A DNA stretch of 64,000 nucleotides from Enterococcus alishanensis (GCF_019218635.1 NZ_JAHUZB010000001.1:248001-312000); one strand, 5' to 3'; positions 33,608 to 42,839 are shown, numbered from the stretch's first letter. The notes: a model not told the origin generated them from the letters alone. Made by a program: numbers and translations.

Positions 33608-33757
33608 ATGAAAGTCTGGCTAAATAAACCCAAGACGAAATATTGGCTGAGCTTTATTGGTCGCACGCTTTTCTATTTTGCCATCTTCCTAGTTTTGATT
33701 TATTTATATCATTACAAGAGTATTCAAGGTGGGAATTTTATCTATAACGAATTTTAG
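33608..33757 (+). CDS. dltX: DltX, small D-alanylation protein
   Basis: A 49-aa membrane protein found at the head of dlt operons and needed for D-alanylation. Seen: N-terminal basic stretch KVWLNKPKTKYW, a single hydrophobic segment (about residues 15-35), and the C-terminal signature NFIYNEF that matches the conserved acyl-handling motif of DltX. ATG at 33608 has AAGGAGGTAG upstream; an earlier in-frame ATG at 33554 lacks one. 14 bp before dltA. Confidence 0.9.
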   Translation: MKVWLNKPKTKYWLSFIGRTLFYFAIFLVLIYLYHYKSIQGGNFIYNEF

Positions 33758-33771
33758 GGGAGGGGTTTATT

Positions 33772-35286
33772 ATGAAGAATATTGTGGCAACGATTGATGC
33801 CCTAGCGGAAGAATTTCCCGATAATTTAGTTTATCAATCAGAGACAGAAAGTTTTACTTATCAAACCCTACGACAATCTTCGGACAGTTTGGCAAGTTTT
33901 TTACAGCATCATTTGAAAACAAAAGCACCAGTGGTCGTCTACGGTGAATTAGAATTTGAAATGTTAGCAGCCTTTTTAGCCGTTTCAAAAACAGGAGTAG
34001 CCTATATTCCTATTGAAGCCAATACACCACAAGAACGAGTTGAATTAATTTTGAATGTGGCACAACCGCAATTGATTATCGCAGTTGATGATTGGCCTAG
34101 TGCATTAGAGACAGAGTTAACTATCGTGACTCCTTTAGACTTGCAACAAATCTTTCAAGCAAAAGTAGAAAATTTTGTAGCGACACCGGTAACTCGTGAC
34201 GAAAATTACTATATCATTTTCACTTCCGGTACAACTGGTGTGCCCAAAGGAGTGCAGATTAGTCATGATAATTTAAGCAGTTTCCTAAATTGGGATCTAC
34301 AAGATTTTGGTATTGCTTCGGGAAAACGATTTTTGTCACAGGCACCATACTCATTTGATTTGTCAGTAATGAGTATTTATCCCGCTTTAACTAGTGGTGG
34401 TACTTTGGTACCGATGGATAAAACAATTATCAATGATTTTCCTAAATTATTTTCATTTCTACCTAGTCTAGATTTGAATATTTGGGTGTCGACGCCGTCT
34501 TTCATGGATATTTGTTTAATGGAAAAAGACTTTGATGGAGAACATGTACCGTCCCTTGAAATTTTTCAATTTTGTGGCGAAGAACTGACACGGAAAACGG
34601 CAGAAGAACTGTTACGTCGGTTCCCTAATGCGAAAATTTTTAATACTTACGGACCTACTGAGGCTACCGTAGCTATTTCGCAAGTGTTGATTACACCAGA
34701 AATTTTGACAAAATATGACCGTGTACCCATCGGTTATGTGAAAGAAGATACGGAGTTATTAATTATTGATGAAGACGAGTTACAACTAGCCGATCAAATT
34801 GGTGAAATCGTGATTAAAGGTCCTAGTGTTTCCAAAGGATATTTAAATAATCCCGAGAAAACAGCTGCGGCTTTTCTAACGATTGATGGGGTGCCCGCTT
34901 ATAAAACAGGAGACAGCGGGAAATTAACTGTCGATGGCTTGCTGGAATATGAAGGCCGAATTGATTTTCAAGTCAAATTACATGGTTTTCGAATTGAACT
35001 GGAAGATATTGATCATCATTTAGAAAAAGTTTCTTATGTGAAACAGGCAACTGTGGTACCAAAATATCAAGATCACAAAGTGCAACAGTTAGTTGCCTTT
35101 GTCGTAGCAAATTCAAATGATTTTGCTAAAGATTATCAATTGACCAAAGCTATCAAAGCTGAATTAAGCCAAGGAGTGATGGACTACATGATTCCCCAGA
35201 AATTCATTTATGTAGATCAAATCCCCCGAACAACCAACGGAAAAATTGACCGTAAAGGCTTAATCAACGAGGTGAATCGCCCATGA
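33772..35286 (+). CDS. dltA: D-alanine--D-alanyl carrier protein ligase
   Basis: A 504-aa cytosolic adenylating enzyme that activates D-alanine with ATP and loads it on DltC. Seen: P-loop-like TSGTTGVPKGVQIS (about residues 151-164), the A5 motif NTYGPTEATV, the A7 core YKTGDSG, GRIDFQVKLHGFRIE, and the catalytic lysine near the C-terminus in TNGKIDRK. Ribosome binding site GGGGAGGGG. Its stop overlaps the dltB ATG (ATGA). Confidence 0.97.
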   Translation: MKNIVATIDALAEEFPDNLVYQSETESFTYQTLRQSSDSLASFLQHHLKTKAPVVVYGELEFEMLAAFLAVSKTGVAYIPIEANTPQERVELILNVAQPQLIIAVDDWPSALETELTIVTPLDLQQIFQAKVENFVATPVTRDENYYIIFTSGTTGVPKGVQISHDNLSSFLNWDLQDFGIASGKRFLSQAPYSFDLSVMSIYPALTSGGTLVPMDKTIINDFPKLFSFLPSLDLNIWVSTPSFMDICLMEKDFDGEHVPSLEIFQFCGEELTRKTAEELLRRFPNAKIFNTYGPTEATVAISQVLITPEILTKYDRVPIGYVKEDTELLIIDEDELQLADQIGEIVIKGPSVSKGYLNNPEKTAAAFLTIDGVPAYKTGDSGKLTVDGLLEYEGRIDFQVKLHGFRIELEDIDHHLEKVSYVKQATVVPKYQDHKVQQLVAFVVANSNDFAKDYQLTKAIKAELSQGVMDYMIPQKFIYVDQIPRTTNGKIDRKGLINEVNRP

Positions 35287-36491
35287 TTATTCCACATATG
35301 GTGCCTTATGCTTCACCGATTTACTTTGTGATGTTACTGGTGGCCTTATTACCAATAATGATTGCCTTATTAAATGGGCGACGTTTAAATATATACCAAT
35401 CACTGATAACCTTGTTTTTCTTATTTGTTTCATTTGGCGGAAAAGATTATCGTCAAGGTTTGGCTTTAATTTTTTATGTGATTTTTCAAAGTATTTTGGT
35501 GGAACTATATTTTCGCTATCGTCAAAAAGCCAATCATCAATGGGTTTTTTACGGGGCAGTTTTATTAAGTATTGTGCCTCTGATTTTTGTGAAAGTGACG
35601 CCGTTATTTGAAGCAGGCAATAATTCGATTTTTGGATTTTTAGGGATTTCATATCTGACCTTTAAGTCGGTTCAAATCATTATGGAAATGCGAGATGGTG
35701 TGATCAAAGAATATAGTCCTTTGACGTATATCAAATTTCTGTTGTTCTTTCCTACTATTTCGTCAGGACCAATTGATCGTTATCGTCGTTTTGAAAAAGA
35801 TTTAAAGAATCCACCTACCCGAGAAGATTACCTGCCTTTTTTACAACGAGGGATTCATGATATTTTTATGGGTTTTCTTTATAAGTTTTTAATTGGATAT
35901 TTTTTTGGACAGGTATTGCTGCCAGTAGTTTCTTTTAGAGCTTTAGCTGAAGGCGGTGTCTCTTGGTATTTAGTTGCTTATATGTACGTTTATAGTATGT
36001 ATTTGTTCTTTGATTTTGCAGGTTATAGTTATTTTGCAATTGGGACCAGTAAGCTTATGGGGTATGATACACCAATTAACTTTAATAAACCTTTCCTATC
36101 TTGGAATATTAAAGAATTTTGGAATCGTTGGCACATGACTTTGTCTTTTTGGTTTCGTGATTATATTTATATGCGCTTGATGTTCACCTTGATTAAGAAG
36201 AAAGTTTTCAAAAGTCGAATCGTCGCTTCAAATGTCGGTTACTTTGCTTTGTTTTTAATTATGGGTATCTGGCACGGCTTAACTTGGTATTACATTTTGT
36301 ATGGTTTTTACCATGCGACTTTAATCTGTGTGACAGATGCATGGTTGCGATTTAAGAAAAAGCACAAGAAAAAGCTGCCATCAAACAAGTTTACCCATGC
36401 TTTTGCAGTAGTATTAACTTTTCATGCAGTGATTTTTAGCTTTTTGATTTTCTCAGGCTTTTTAGATAAATTATTTTTCCACCATTTTTAA
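35283..36491 (+). CDS. dltB: D-alanyl transfer membrane protein DltB (MBOAT)
   Basis: A 402-aa membrane-bound O-acyltransferase that moves D-alanine from DltC across the membrane. Seen: about 11 hydrophobic segments, the MBOAT core with WNRWHMTLSFWFRDYIYMR, and the catalytic histidine in MGIWHGLTWYYI (around residue 335). 4-bp overlap with dltA. The D-alanine ends on lipoteichoic and wall teichoic acids, lowering negative charge and sensitivity to cationic peptides. Confidence 0.96.
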   Translation: MIIPHMVPYASPIYFVMLLVALLPIMIALLNGRRLNIYQSLITLFFLFVSFGGKDYRQGLALIFYVIFQSILVELYFRYRQKANHQWVFYGAVLLSIVPLIFVKVTPLFEAGNNSIFGFLGISYLTFKSVQIIMEMRDGVIKEYSPLTYIKFLLFFPTISSGPIDRYRRFEKDLKNPPTREDYLPFLQRGIHDIFMGFLYKFLIGYFFGQVLLPVVSFRALAEGGVSWYLVAYMYVYSMYLFFDFAGYSYFAIGTSKLMGYDTPINFNKPFLSWNIKEFWNRWHMTLSFWFRDYIYMRLMFTLIKKKVFKSRIVASNVGYFALFLIMGIWHGLTWYYILYGFYHATLICVTDAWLRFKKKHKKKLPSNKFTHAFAVVLTFHAVIFSFLIFSGFLDKLFFHHF

Positions 36492-36509
36492 AATAGGGAG
36501 CGATTGAAC

Positions 36510-36743
36510 ATGGAAGAAACAGTATTTGCAATTTTAGAAGATTTAACAGGTAGTGACGAAGTAAGAGACAATCCAGATGTGGATGTTTTTGCTGAAGGTT
36601 TGATGGATTCACTGGCTACCGTACAATTATTAGTAGAATTAGAAGGACAGTTAGGCGTCAACGTACCGGTGTCTGAGTTTGACCGCGACAACTGGAGTAC
36701 ACCGAATAAAATTATTCAACAAGTGAAAGCTTTACAAGAATAA
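36510..36743 (+). CDS. dltC: D-alanyl carrier protein
   Basis: A 77-aa acyl-carrier-like protein. I chose the ATG at 36510; GGGAGCG upstream has better spacing to it than to the TTG at 36504. Seen: phosphopantetheine site Ser34 in LMDSLATVQL and an acidic surface. The stop TAA shares its last base with the dltD ATG. Confidence 0.95.
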   Translation: MEETVFAILEDLTGSDEVRDNPDVDVFAEGLMDSLATVQLLVELEGQLGVNVPVSEFDRDNWSTPNKIIQQVKALQE

Positions 36744-37999
36744 TGAAAAAGCAACTTTTTAGTATTTTTGGGCCAGTCATTTTAGCTGCGGTCTTGATCG
36801 TCGTTTTATTCTTTTCACCGGTTAAAATCAACCAACATGATCCGGCTTTATTAAAAGAGGCTGCTAGTTCCATGTCGGGAAATATTTTAAGAGGAGACGA
36901 CGTCAAAAAACAGGCTCTTAGTACTGATCAATATGTTCCTTTTTTTGGGTCATCTGAATTGAGCCGAATCAGTCCTTTTCATCCGTCTGTTTTAGCGGAA
37001 AAATATCAACGAGGTTACACACCGTTTTTATTAGGTGCACCAGGTACACAGTCAATGGCACAATTTATGATGATGCAGTCATTGGGCAATGATTTAAAAA
37101 ATCGAAAAGTAGTTTTTGTTATTTCTCCACAATGGTTTGTGCGGGACGGCTTGAAACAAGCATATTTTCAAGCTTATTATTCACCGGAACAAACCTTAAA
37201 TTGGCTGTTACATTTGAAAAAAATTGATGAAAGTGACCGCTACTTAGCTAAACGTTTAGTTCAGTATAAAGTAAAGGATGCCCGAACTGATGAAATGTTG
37301 AGAAATGTTGCTGCGGGGAAACTACCTAGTACTTTTGATAAACGTATTTCCCAGTTAAAACTAAACTTATTTAGTCGTGAAGATGAATTATTTTCAACGA
37401 TTGGCTTAAGAAGCAAGCAAAAACAAATTGATGCTAGTGCCAAACAGTTACCGGATCAATATAATGAAGCCGATTTGAAAAAACTAGCCAACAAAATTGG
37501 GAGCGAACAAACTTCTGATAATTCGTTGCAGATTCAAAATAAATTTTTCCGTGGGTTAAGAAAACATTTGCCAGAATTACGGAATAAGCAAAACAAATTG
37601 GATTATCGGTATTCAAAAGAATTTTCTGATTTTCAATTGGCTTTAGATCAATTGGCTAAAGAACATGCGGATGTCTTATTCATCATTCCGCCAGTTAACG
37701 GTAAATGGTCTAAATACACTGGCTTGTCTCAAGAAATGTTACAACAATTTAGTACTAAAATTAAATATCAGCTGCAATCACAAGGCTTTAACAATATTGC
37801 TGATTTCACTAACGACAACAATACCAACTATTTCATGCAAGATACGATTCATTTAGGTTGGCAAGGTTGGTTAGCAGCTGATCAAAAAATTGCACCATTC
37901 TTAAAAGGGAATAAACAGGAAGCCCAAAATTATCAAATGAATAATGCATATTTTTTAAGTAAAAAATGGCAACAACAAAATCCAGCGACAATTAAATAA
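36743..37999 (+). CDS. dltD: D-alanyl transfer protein DltD
   Basis: A 418-aa protein with one N-terminal membrane segment (about residues 5-25) and an extracellular SGNH-like domain. Seen: FGSSELSR (catalytic Ser block, about residues 70-77), PQWFVRDGL, and the C-terminal DTIHLGWQGWL with the catalytic Asp/His. It completes transfer of D-alanine to teichoic acids outside the cell. Last gene of the operon, with a terminator 6 bp downstream. Confidence 0.95.
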   Translation: MKKQLFSIFGPVILAAVLIVVLFFSPVKINQHDPALLKEAASSMSGNILRGDDVKKQALSTDQYVPFFGSSELSRISPFHPSVLAEKYQRGYTPFLLGAPGTQSMAQFMMMQSLGNDLKNRKVVFVISPQWFVRDGLKQAYFQAYYSPEQTLNWLLHLKKIDESDRYLAKRLVQYKVKDARTDEMLRNVAAGKLPSTFDKRISQLKLNLFSREDELFSTIGLRSKQKQIDASAKQLPDQYNEADLKKLANKIGSEQTSDNSLQIQNKFFRGLRKHLPELRNKQNKLDYRYSKEFSDFQLALDQLAKEHADVLFIIPPVNGKWSKYTGLSQEMLQQFSTKIKYQLQSQGFNNIADFTNDNNTNYFMQDTIHLGWQGWLAADQKIAPFLKGNKQEAQNYQMNNAYFLSKKWQQQNPATIK

Positions 38000-38004
38000 A
38001 ATTG

Positions 38005-38035
38005 AGGAAATGGTCCGAAAGCCATTTCCTTTTTT
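38005..38035. terminator. Terminator after dltD
   Basis: Stem AGGAAATGG / CCATTTCCT with 7-nt loop, then six T residues; it also stands at the 3' end of the convergent NUDIX gene. Confidence 0.88.
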
Positions 38036-38447
38036 AAACTTCAAAATAAATAGTATCCAGTTCCCCTAAAAATATTGGTAATAAATCAGACAAAGTTCCT
38101 GCTAATTGATGGGTCAATAATTCTTCTTTCGTTACCCAAAATAATTCTGCTGATTGATTAATAGTTTCATGGGTTTCAGCTGTAAATAAAAAAGCCAATT
38201 CACGGGTTTCTTTTGTGTGATTATTCCATTCGGCGGTACCAGCTAGTATCGGTTGTACTGATAAACCCGTTTCTTCTTTTAATTCTCTGATTGTTGCAGC
38301 CATGATACTTTCATCTTTTTCAACATGCCCACCAGGAAAAGTCCAGCCAGGCCAATCTGATTTTGTTCTATTTTGGATTAAGTATTGTCCTTGAGTGTTT
38401 TTAATTAAGCACATCATGGTTAATTCGATTGCTAAAGTTCTTGCCAT
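38034..38447 (-). CDS. NUDIX hydrolase, MutT-like
   Basis: A 137-aa NUDIX enzyme. Seen: complete Nudix box GX5EX7REUXEEXGU in GHVEKDESIMAATIRELKEETGL (about residues 37-59). This family hydrolyses nucleoside diphosphate derivatives; an 8-oxo-dGTPase-like role is possible but cannot be told from the sequence. ATG at 38447 with GGAGGAG on the minus strand. Divergent from the M42 peptidase gene, with its own promoter. Confidence 0.88.
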   Translation of the reverse strand: MARTLAIELTMMCLIKNTQGQYLIQNRTKSDWPGWTFPGGHVEKDESIMAATIRELKEETGLSVQPILAGTAEWNNHTKETRELAFLFTAETHETINQSAELFWVTKEELLTHQLAGTLSDLLPIFLGELDTIYFEV

Positions 38448-38479
38448 TATAAGCTCCTCCAGTATATTTTTTTACACAT

Positions 38480-38508
38480 AGTTTATTCTACGCATTATTT
38501 TTTGACAA
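38480..38508 (-). promoter_or_regulatory. Promoter of the NUDIX gene
   Basis: Read on the minus strand: -35 TTGTCA, 17-bp spacer, -10 TAAACT. On the plus strand the same stretch holds TTGACA (38502-38507), and TGGTATACT (38509-38517) gives an extended -10 for the M42 gene, so two divergent promoters overlap. Confidence 0.6.
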
Positions 38509-38550
38509 TGGTATACTTTTTAAATAGAAGTTTCCTAAGGAGGAGATAAA

Positions 38551-39627
38551 ATGGAAGAGAAAGAAGAACAATTATTGATTGATTTAACTTCTGCTCGTGG
38601 CATTGCTGGGAACGAAGATGAAGTCAGAGAAATTTTTAAAACCTACGCACAGCCATTTGCTGACGATATCTTTTTTGATAATTTAGGTAGTGTGATTGCA
38701 AAACAAGGCGCTGGTGGACCAAAAATCTTTATATCAGGACATATGGATGAAGTTGGTTTTATGGTAACAAAAATTACTGAGAAAGGTTTTATTGAATTTC
38801 AAACGATTGGCGGCTGGTGGAATCAAGTCATGCTAGCACAAGAAGTTGAAATTAAAACCCGTCAGGGCGATTATATCCACGGAGTTATTGGATCAAAACC
38901 GCCTCATGTGTTGTCTATGGAAGCTCGAAAAAAACCATATGATGTGAAAGATATGTTTATTGATATTGGTGCAAGTAGTCTTGAAGAAGCGCAAGAATGG
39001 GGCATTCGTCCGGGAGATATGATTACGCCATATATTTCGTATAAACGCATGAATCATTCAAAATTTTTATTGGCAAAAGCTTGGGACAATCGAATTGGTA
39101 CGGCGATTGCTTTACGAGTATTGGAAAATCTCTCTAAACGTGATCACAGCAATGTTTTATTTGCTGGCAGTGATGTGCAAGAAGAAGTTGGCTTACGTGG
39201 AGCACGAACTAGTACTCATTTAGTTAACCCGGATATTGCTTTTGCTTTGGATACGGGAACTGCTGGAGATACTCCAGGAATGTCACCAAAAGAAGCTGAT
39301 TCTGTTTTAGGAAAAGGACCGCAAATTTTAATTTTTGATGCATCAATGATTCCTCATAAAAAATTATTGGATTTTGTAATTGATGTGGCAGAAGAATTAA
39401 ATATTCCGTTTCAATATACCGTTATTGCTGGTGGTGGGACAGATGCTGGTCAAATGCACTTGACTCGTGACGGCGTCCCTTCTTTAGCAATTACAGTTCC
39501 AGTGCGGTACTTGCATTCTCATACTTCAATTATTCATGAAGATGATTATTTTAATACGGTAAAATTAGTGACAGAAGTGGTTGCTCGCTTAAACAATGAT
39601 GTTGTTAATAAAATAAAAAGTTATTAG
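38551..39627 (+). CDS. pepA: M42 family metallopeptidase (glutamyl aminopeptidase PepA type)
   Basis: A 358-aa dinuclear zinc aminopeptidase. Seen: metal ligands His in SGHMDEVGF, Asp in KAWDNRIG, catalytic Glu pair in [11 protein letters not shown], Asp in ALDTGTAGD, and His in [11 protein letters not shown]. The family trims acidic N-terminal residues in lactic acid bacteria, but FrvX/YsdC-like enzymes share the fold, so substrate is open. AAGGAGGAG ribosome binding site. Leads a run pepA-DUF975-MBL-lplA on one strand with short gaps, likely one operon. Confidence 0.9.
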   Translation: MEEKEEQLLIDLTSARGIAGNEDEVREIFKTYAQPFADDIFFDNLGSVIAKQGAGGPKIFISGHMDEVGFMVTKITEKGFIEFQTIGGWWNQVMLAQEVEIKTRQGDYIHGVIGSKPPHVLSMEARKKPYDVKDMFIDIGASSLEEAQEWGIRPGDMITPYISYKRMNHSKFLLAKAWDNRIGTAIALRVLENLSKRDHSNVLFAGSDVQEEVGLRGARTSTHLVNPDIAFALDTGTAGDTPGMSPKEADSVLGKGPQILIFDASMIPHKKLLDFVIDVAEELNIPFQYTVIAGGGTDAGQMHLTRDGVPSLAITVPVRYLHSHTSIIHEDDYFNTVKLVTEVVARLNNDVVNKIKSY

Positions 39628-39639
39628 AGGAGAGAAAAA

Positions 39640-40395
39640 ATGACAATTAGTAATTTTAAAGAAACAGCAAAAAATAGATTGCAAGGACAATGGCTGAAGA
39701 TGGCAGCTTTTATTTTCTTAATCGCCATTTTAACAACTGTTGTTCAACAAGTATCGACTGTATTTAATAGTGAATCGGCTCGGTCGTTGGCGGCTTTTAT
39801 TTTACTTTGTACGATTGGTTTCGCCTTTTCTTATGCCCAAAATTTTCTAGGCTTATACGTGGCTCGTGGTGGTAAAGCTGATATTAGTATGCTGTTTGTT
39901 GTTTTTCAAAAACCATATTATTCAAAAATGCTTTTCGTTCATTTGATTTCACAAATCGTTCAATATGTTATCGGTTTAGTTATTTTCATACCAATTTTAT
40001 TAAGCAGCGGTATGGCTGTCTATCTTAACATGCTTTTCGGTTCACGTGTTACTCAATATACGGTTGACTCTGTGATGAGTTTAGGTTTTGCAAGTTTAGC
40101 AGTGATACTATTACTGTTGTATTTAGTTATTGGAGTTGTTATTAGCGTATTATTTAATTTTGCGGTATGGGTGAGTTTTGATTATCCAGAGTTAAGTCTA
40201 AAAGAGTGCTTTGCGCGGGCATGGTATTTAATGAAAGATCGCTGGGGTAAATATATTTTATTGCAACTGTCATTTATCGGTTGGTTTATCTTAGGTTTTA
40301 TCGCTCTTTTTGTGGGAGTCTTTTTTGCAGCAGCTTACGCGCAAACAGCCAGTGCGGCTTTTTATGATCAAGCCGTCAAAGAAAAATTACTGTAA
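39640..40395 (+). CDS. DUF975 family membrane protein
   Basis: A 251-aa integral membrane protein of unknown function. Seen: about five to six hydrophobic segments and the family pattern at both ends: ISNFKETAKNRLQGQWLKMAAF at the start and ECFARAWYLMKDRWGKYILLQLSFIGW before the last helices. AGGAGAG ribosome binding site, 12 bp after the M42 gene. No enzyme motif is visible. Confidence 0.85.
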   Translation: MTISNFKETAKNRLQGQWLKMAAFIFLIAILTTVVQQVSTVFNSESARSLAAFILLCTIGFAFSYAQNFLGLYVARGGKADISMLFVVFQKPYYSKMLFVHLISQIVQYVIGLVIFIPILLSSGMAVYLNMLFGSRVTQYTVDSVMSLGFASLAVILLLLYLVIGVVISVLFNFAVWVSFDYPELSLKECFARAWYLMKDRWGKYILLQLSFIGWFILGFIALFVGVFFAAAYAQTASAAFYDQAVKEKLL

Positions 40396-40407
40396 GGGGG
40401 AATTTTA

Positions 40408-41145
40408 ATGGAACTGACAGTTCTAGGATGTCTTGGTGCCTATCCTTATGATGGTCAAGGAACTACTAGTTTTTTACTACAAGCGGATGGCTTTAATTTA
40501 TTAATTGATGCCGGTAGTAGTACTTTGGTGGAATTAGAAAAAGAGTTAGATCCATTAGCTTTAGATGCAGTTATTTTGAGCCATTATCATCACGATCATA
40601 TTGCTGATTTAGGGGTGTTGCAATATTATTGGCAGCTTTTTCCAACTGAAGTGCCAAAACCGATATTACCGATTTATGGTCATACAGAAGACGAATTTCA
40701 TTTCAATGATTTGACGATGGAGGGTATTTCTGAAGGTCGTCCTTACTTTGAATCAGAAGAATTGAAATTGGGCCCATTTCTTGTTACCTTTATGAAAACT
40801 ATTCATCCGGTTCCTTGTTATGCCATGCGGTTTGTAGAAATAAAAACGGGCGCCATCTTTGTCTTTACCGGTGATTCTGGTTACTTAGAGAGCTTTAATC
40901 AGTTCGCAAAAGATGCCGATTTATTTTTAGCTGACACTTATTTATTTAACGGCAATGAACACCATAAAGCGCATTTTACAGCTCAAGAAGCTGGAACGTT
41001 TGCAAAAAATGCCCATGCGAAAAAATTAGTGCTAACTCACTTACCGCAAATTGGTAATCTGGAGGAGCTTCGCCAACAAGCGCAAGTTGCTAGTGGAGAG
41101 ATTCCAGTGGTCTTGGCCCAACCCCATAAAAAATTTATCATTTAG
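40408..41145 (+). CDS. MBL-fold metallo-hydrolase, YhfI-like
   Basis: A 245-aa metallo-beta-lactamase-fold enzyme. Seen: HxHxDH in LSHYHHDHIADL (about residues 60-65), later metal ligands in TIHPVPC, TGDSGY and LTHLPQ. In Bacillus the YhfI homologue is next to lplJ, as here (8 bp apart), which supports orthology and a link to lipoate metabolism that is not established. The GGGGGAA ribosome binding site is good. Confidence 0.87.
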   Translation: MELTVLGCLGAYPYDGQGTTSFLLQADGFNLLIDAGSSTLVELEKELDPLALDAVILSHYHHDHIADLGVLQYYWQLFPTEVPKPILPIYGHTEDEFHFNDLTMEGISEGRPYFESEELKLGPFLVTFMKTIHPVPCYAMRFVEIKTGAIFVFTGDSGYLESFNQFAKDADLFLADTYLFNGNEHHKAHFTAQEAGTFAKNAHAKKLVLTHLPQIGNLEELRQQAQVASGEIPVVLAQPHKKFII

Positions 41146-41153
41146 GAGATGAA

Positions 41154-42164
41154 ATGATGCTTTATGTACCAAATGATCAAGAAAGAGATCCACGAGTTAA
41201 CTTAGCGATTGAAACTTATTTATTAAAAAATATGCCTTTGACGGAACCTATTTTATTATTTTATATCAATCAACCGTCGATTATTATTGGTCGCAATCAA
41301 AATACGATTGAAGAAATTAATCAAGATTATGTGGATGAAAATGGCATTATTGTTGTCCGTCGATTATCTGGTGGTGGCGCCGTTTATCATGACTATGGAA
41401 ATTTGAATTTCAGTTTTATTATGCCAGATGATGGCAATTCTTTCCGAGACTTCAAAAAATTAACAGAACCTATCGTGGAAGCACTACACAATCTTGGAAT
41501 TCAAGGGGCTCATTTAAAAGGCCGTAATGATCTAGTGATTGATGATCAAAAATTCTCAGGTAACGCGATGTATTCAACAAATGGTCGCATGTTTGCCCAC
41601 GGAACAATCATGTTTGATTCTGATATTAATGAAGTCGTTAACGCGCTAAAAGTAAAAAAAGATAAGATTGAATCTAAAGGAATTAAATCAATTCGTTCTC
41701 GGGTAACTAACGTCAAACCATTTTTACCTGAAGAAAATCAAAATATGTCGACTGAAGATTTCCGTCAAGCCATTCTGTTACAAATTTTTGGGGTTGATCA
41801 TGTTGACCAAATCAACACTTATGAATTAACTAAGGATGATTGGAAAAAAATCAATCAAATTTCAGACGAATACTATCGTAACTGGGATTGGAATTATGGC
41901 CGTTCACCAGAATTTAACTTAGAACGTCAAAAACGTTTCCCAATTGGCTCCGTTGAAATTCGTTTGAATGTTGCCGATGGTGAAATCAAAGAAGCTAAAA
42001 TCTTTGGAGACTTTTTCGGTTTAGGAGAAATCAAAGACGTCGAAGATAAACTGGTCGGCACTAAATATAGTAAAGAAGCTTTGAAAGAAGTGATTGATAC
42101 AATCGATGTTGGACATTACTTTGGGAATATTACGAAAGAAGATTTACTAGAATTAATTGCTTAA
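41154..42164 (+). CDS. lplA: Lipoate--protein ligase
   Basis: A 336-aa enzyme that attaches lipoate (with ATP) to E2 subunits and GcvH. Two ATG codons stand side by side (41154, 41157) behind TAGGAG; the second has better spacing. Seen: PSIIIGRNQNTIEEIN, RRLSGGGAVYHDYGNLNFSF, the catalytic lysine region DLVIDDQKFSGNAMY, HGTIMFD, and a C-terminal accessory domain (about residues 245-336). Length fits LplJ/LplA1 of Firmicutes. Lipoate scavenging suits a host-associated lactic acid bacterium. Confidence 0.94.
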   Translation: MMLYVPNDQERDPRVNLAIETYLLKNMPLTEPILLFYINQPSIIIGRNQNTIEEINQDYVDENGIIVVRRLSGGGAVYHDYGNLNFSFIMPDDGNSFRDFKKLTEPIVEALHNLGIQGAHLKGRNDLVIDDQKFSGNAMYSTNGRMFAHGTIMFDSDINEVVNALKVKKDKIESKGIKSIRSRVTNVKPFLPEENQNMSTEDFRQAILLQIFGVDHVDQINTYELTKDDWKKINQISDEYYRNWDWNYGRSPEFNLERQKRFPIGSVEIRLNVADGEIKEAKIFGDFFGLGEIKDVEDKLVGTKYSKEALKEVIDTIDVGHYFGNITKEDLLELIA

Positions 42165-42171
42165 AAGTTAG

Positions 42172-42199
42172 AGTGGACAATATTTTGTCCACTTTTTTT
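42172..42199 (+). terminator. Intrinsic terminator after lplA
   Basis: Perfect 9-bp stem AGTGGACAA / TTGTCCACT with a 4-nt loop, then seven T residues. Confidence 0.92.
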
Positions 42200-42208
42200 A
42201 TTATTCTA

Positions 42209-42230
42209 AAACAATATCGAAATATTGTTT
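42209..42230. repeat. Palindrome at the -35 of the DUF2975/YozG promoter
   Basis: Perfect 9-bp arms AAACAATAT and ATATTGTTT around CGAA. Its right end overlaps the -35, and a second ATATCG lies in the promoter spacer (42243-42248). Likely the operator of the YozG-like regulator. Confidence 0.6.
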
Positions 42231-42257
42231 GACAATAATTTGATATCGTTTTACAAT
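42229..42257 (+). promoter_or_regulatory. Promoter of the DUF2975/YozG pair
   Basis: -35 TTGACA (42229-42234), 17-bp spacer, -10 TACAAT (42252-42257). Confidence 0.8.
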
Positions 42258-42289
42258 AATTATATTAAAGGGATAAGGAAGTGGCAAAA

Positions 42290-42835
42290 ATGAAAAAGGT
42301 GACGATTTTTATTTTGACGATGGTGTTCTTTGTGATGCAATTGGCTATGGGGCTTAGCATTTTTCATTTTTTAATTCAACTTTTTTCAATACCATTTCAA
42401 GGGCTTCCCGAAGTAACGGGAGACAGTCTAGTGTTGGTGGGAGTGGATTTTGGAGGAAAAAGCTATAGTCCAATAAACGAGTTGATTTTAACAGTCTTTT
42501 TTGTGTTAGCATTTATTTTATTGTGTATAACCCAATTTCTTTTAGCAGGTAGTTTCCGGCATTTGTTAGAGAATATCAATGATGGCAAACCTTTTTCAGA
42601 TAATAGTATTTTATCGATTAAGCGTATTCTATTTCGATATCTTATGCTAATTGTCATGACCTTTTTAATTGAAACGATGCTTCATTTTTTAGGTGGTCAA
42701 ATAATTTCGACAAGCATTCCATCATTCTGGGAAAATCTGATTAATTCAGTTTTCCAATTGGCAGGAATTTACACTTTATATATCGTCTTTAAGGAAGGCT
42801 CTCGAATTCGTCAAGAAAACGAAGAGATTGTGTGA
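42290..42835 (+). CDS. DUF2975 membrane protein
   Basis: A 181-aa membrane protein of unknown function. Seen: four hydrophobic segments (about residues 5-30, 60-85, 108-130, 148-168) and the family stretch FRHLLENINDGKPFSDNSILSIKRI between helices 2 and 3. The start is either ATG at 42290 or GTG at 42281; both have a plausible ribosome binding site. In Bacillus, DUF2975 proteins (YoaS) are paired with a YozG-like HTH protein, exactly as here. Confidence 0.8.
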   Translation: MKKVTIFILTMVFFVMQLAMGLSIFHFLIQLFSIPFQGLPEVTGDSLVLVGVDFGGKSYSPINELILTVFFVLAFILLCITQFLLAGSFRHLLENINDGKPFSDNSILSIKRILFRYLMLIVMTFLIETMLHFLGGQIISTSIPSFWENLINSVFQLAGIYTLYIVFKEGSRIRQENEEIV

Positions 42836-42839
42836 GCCT

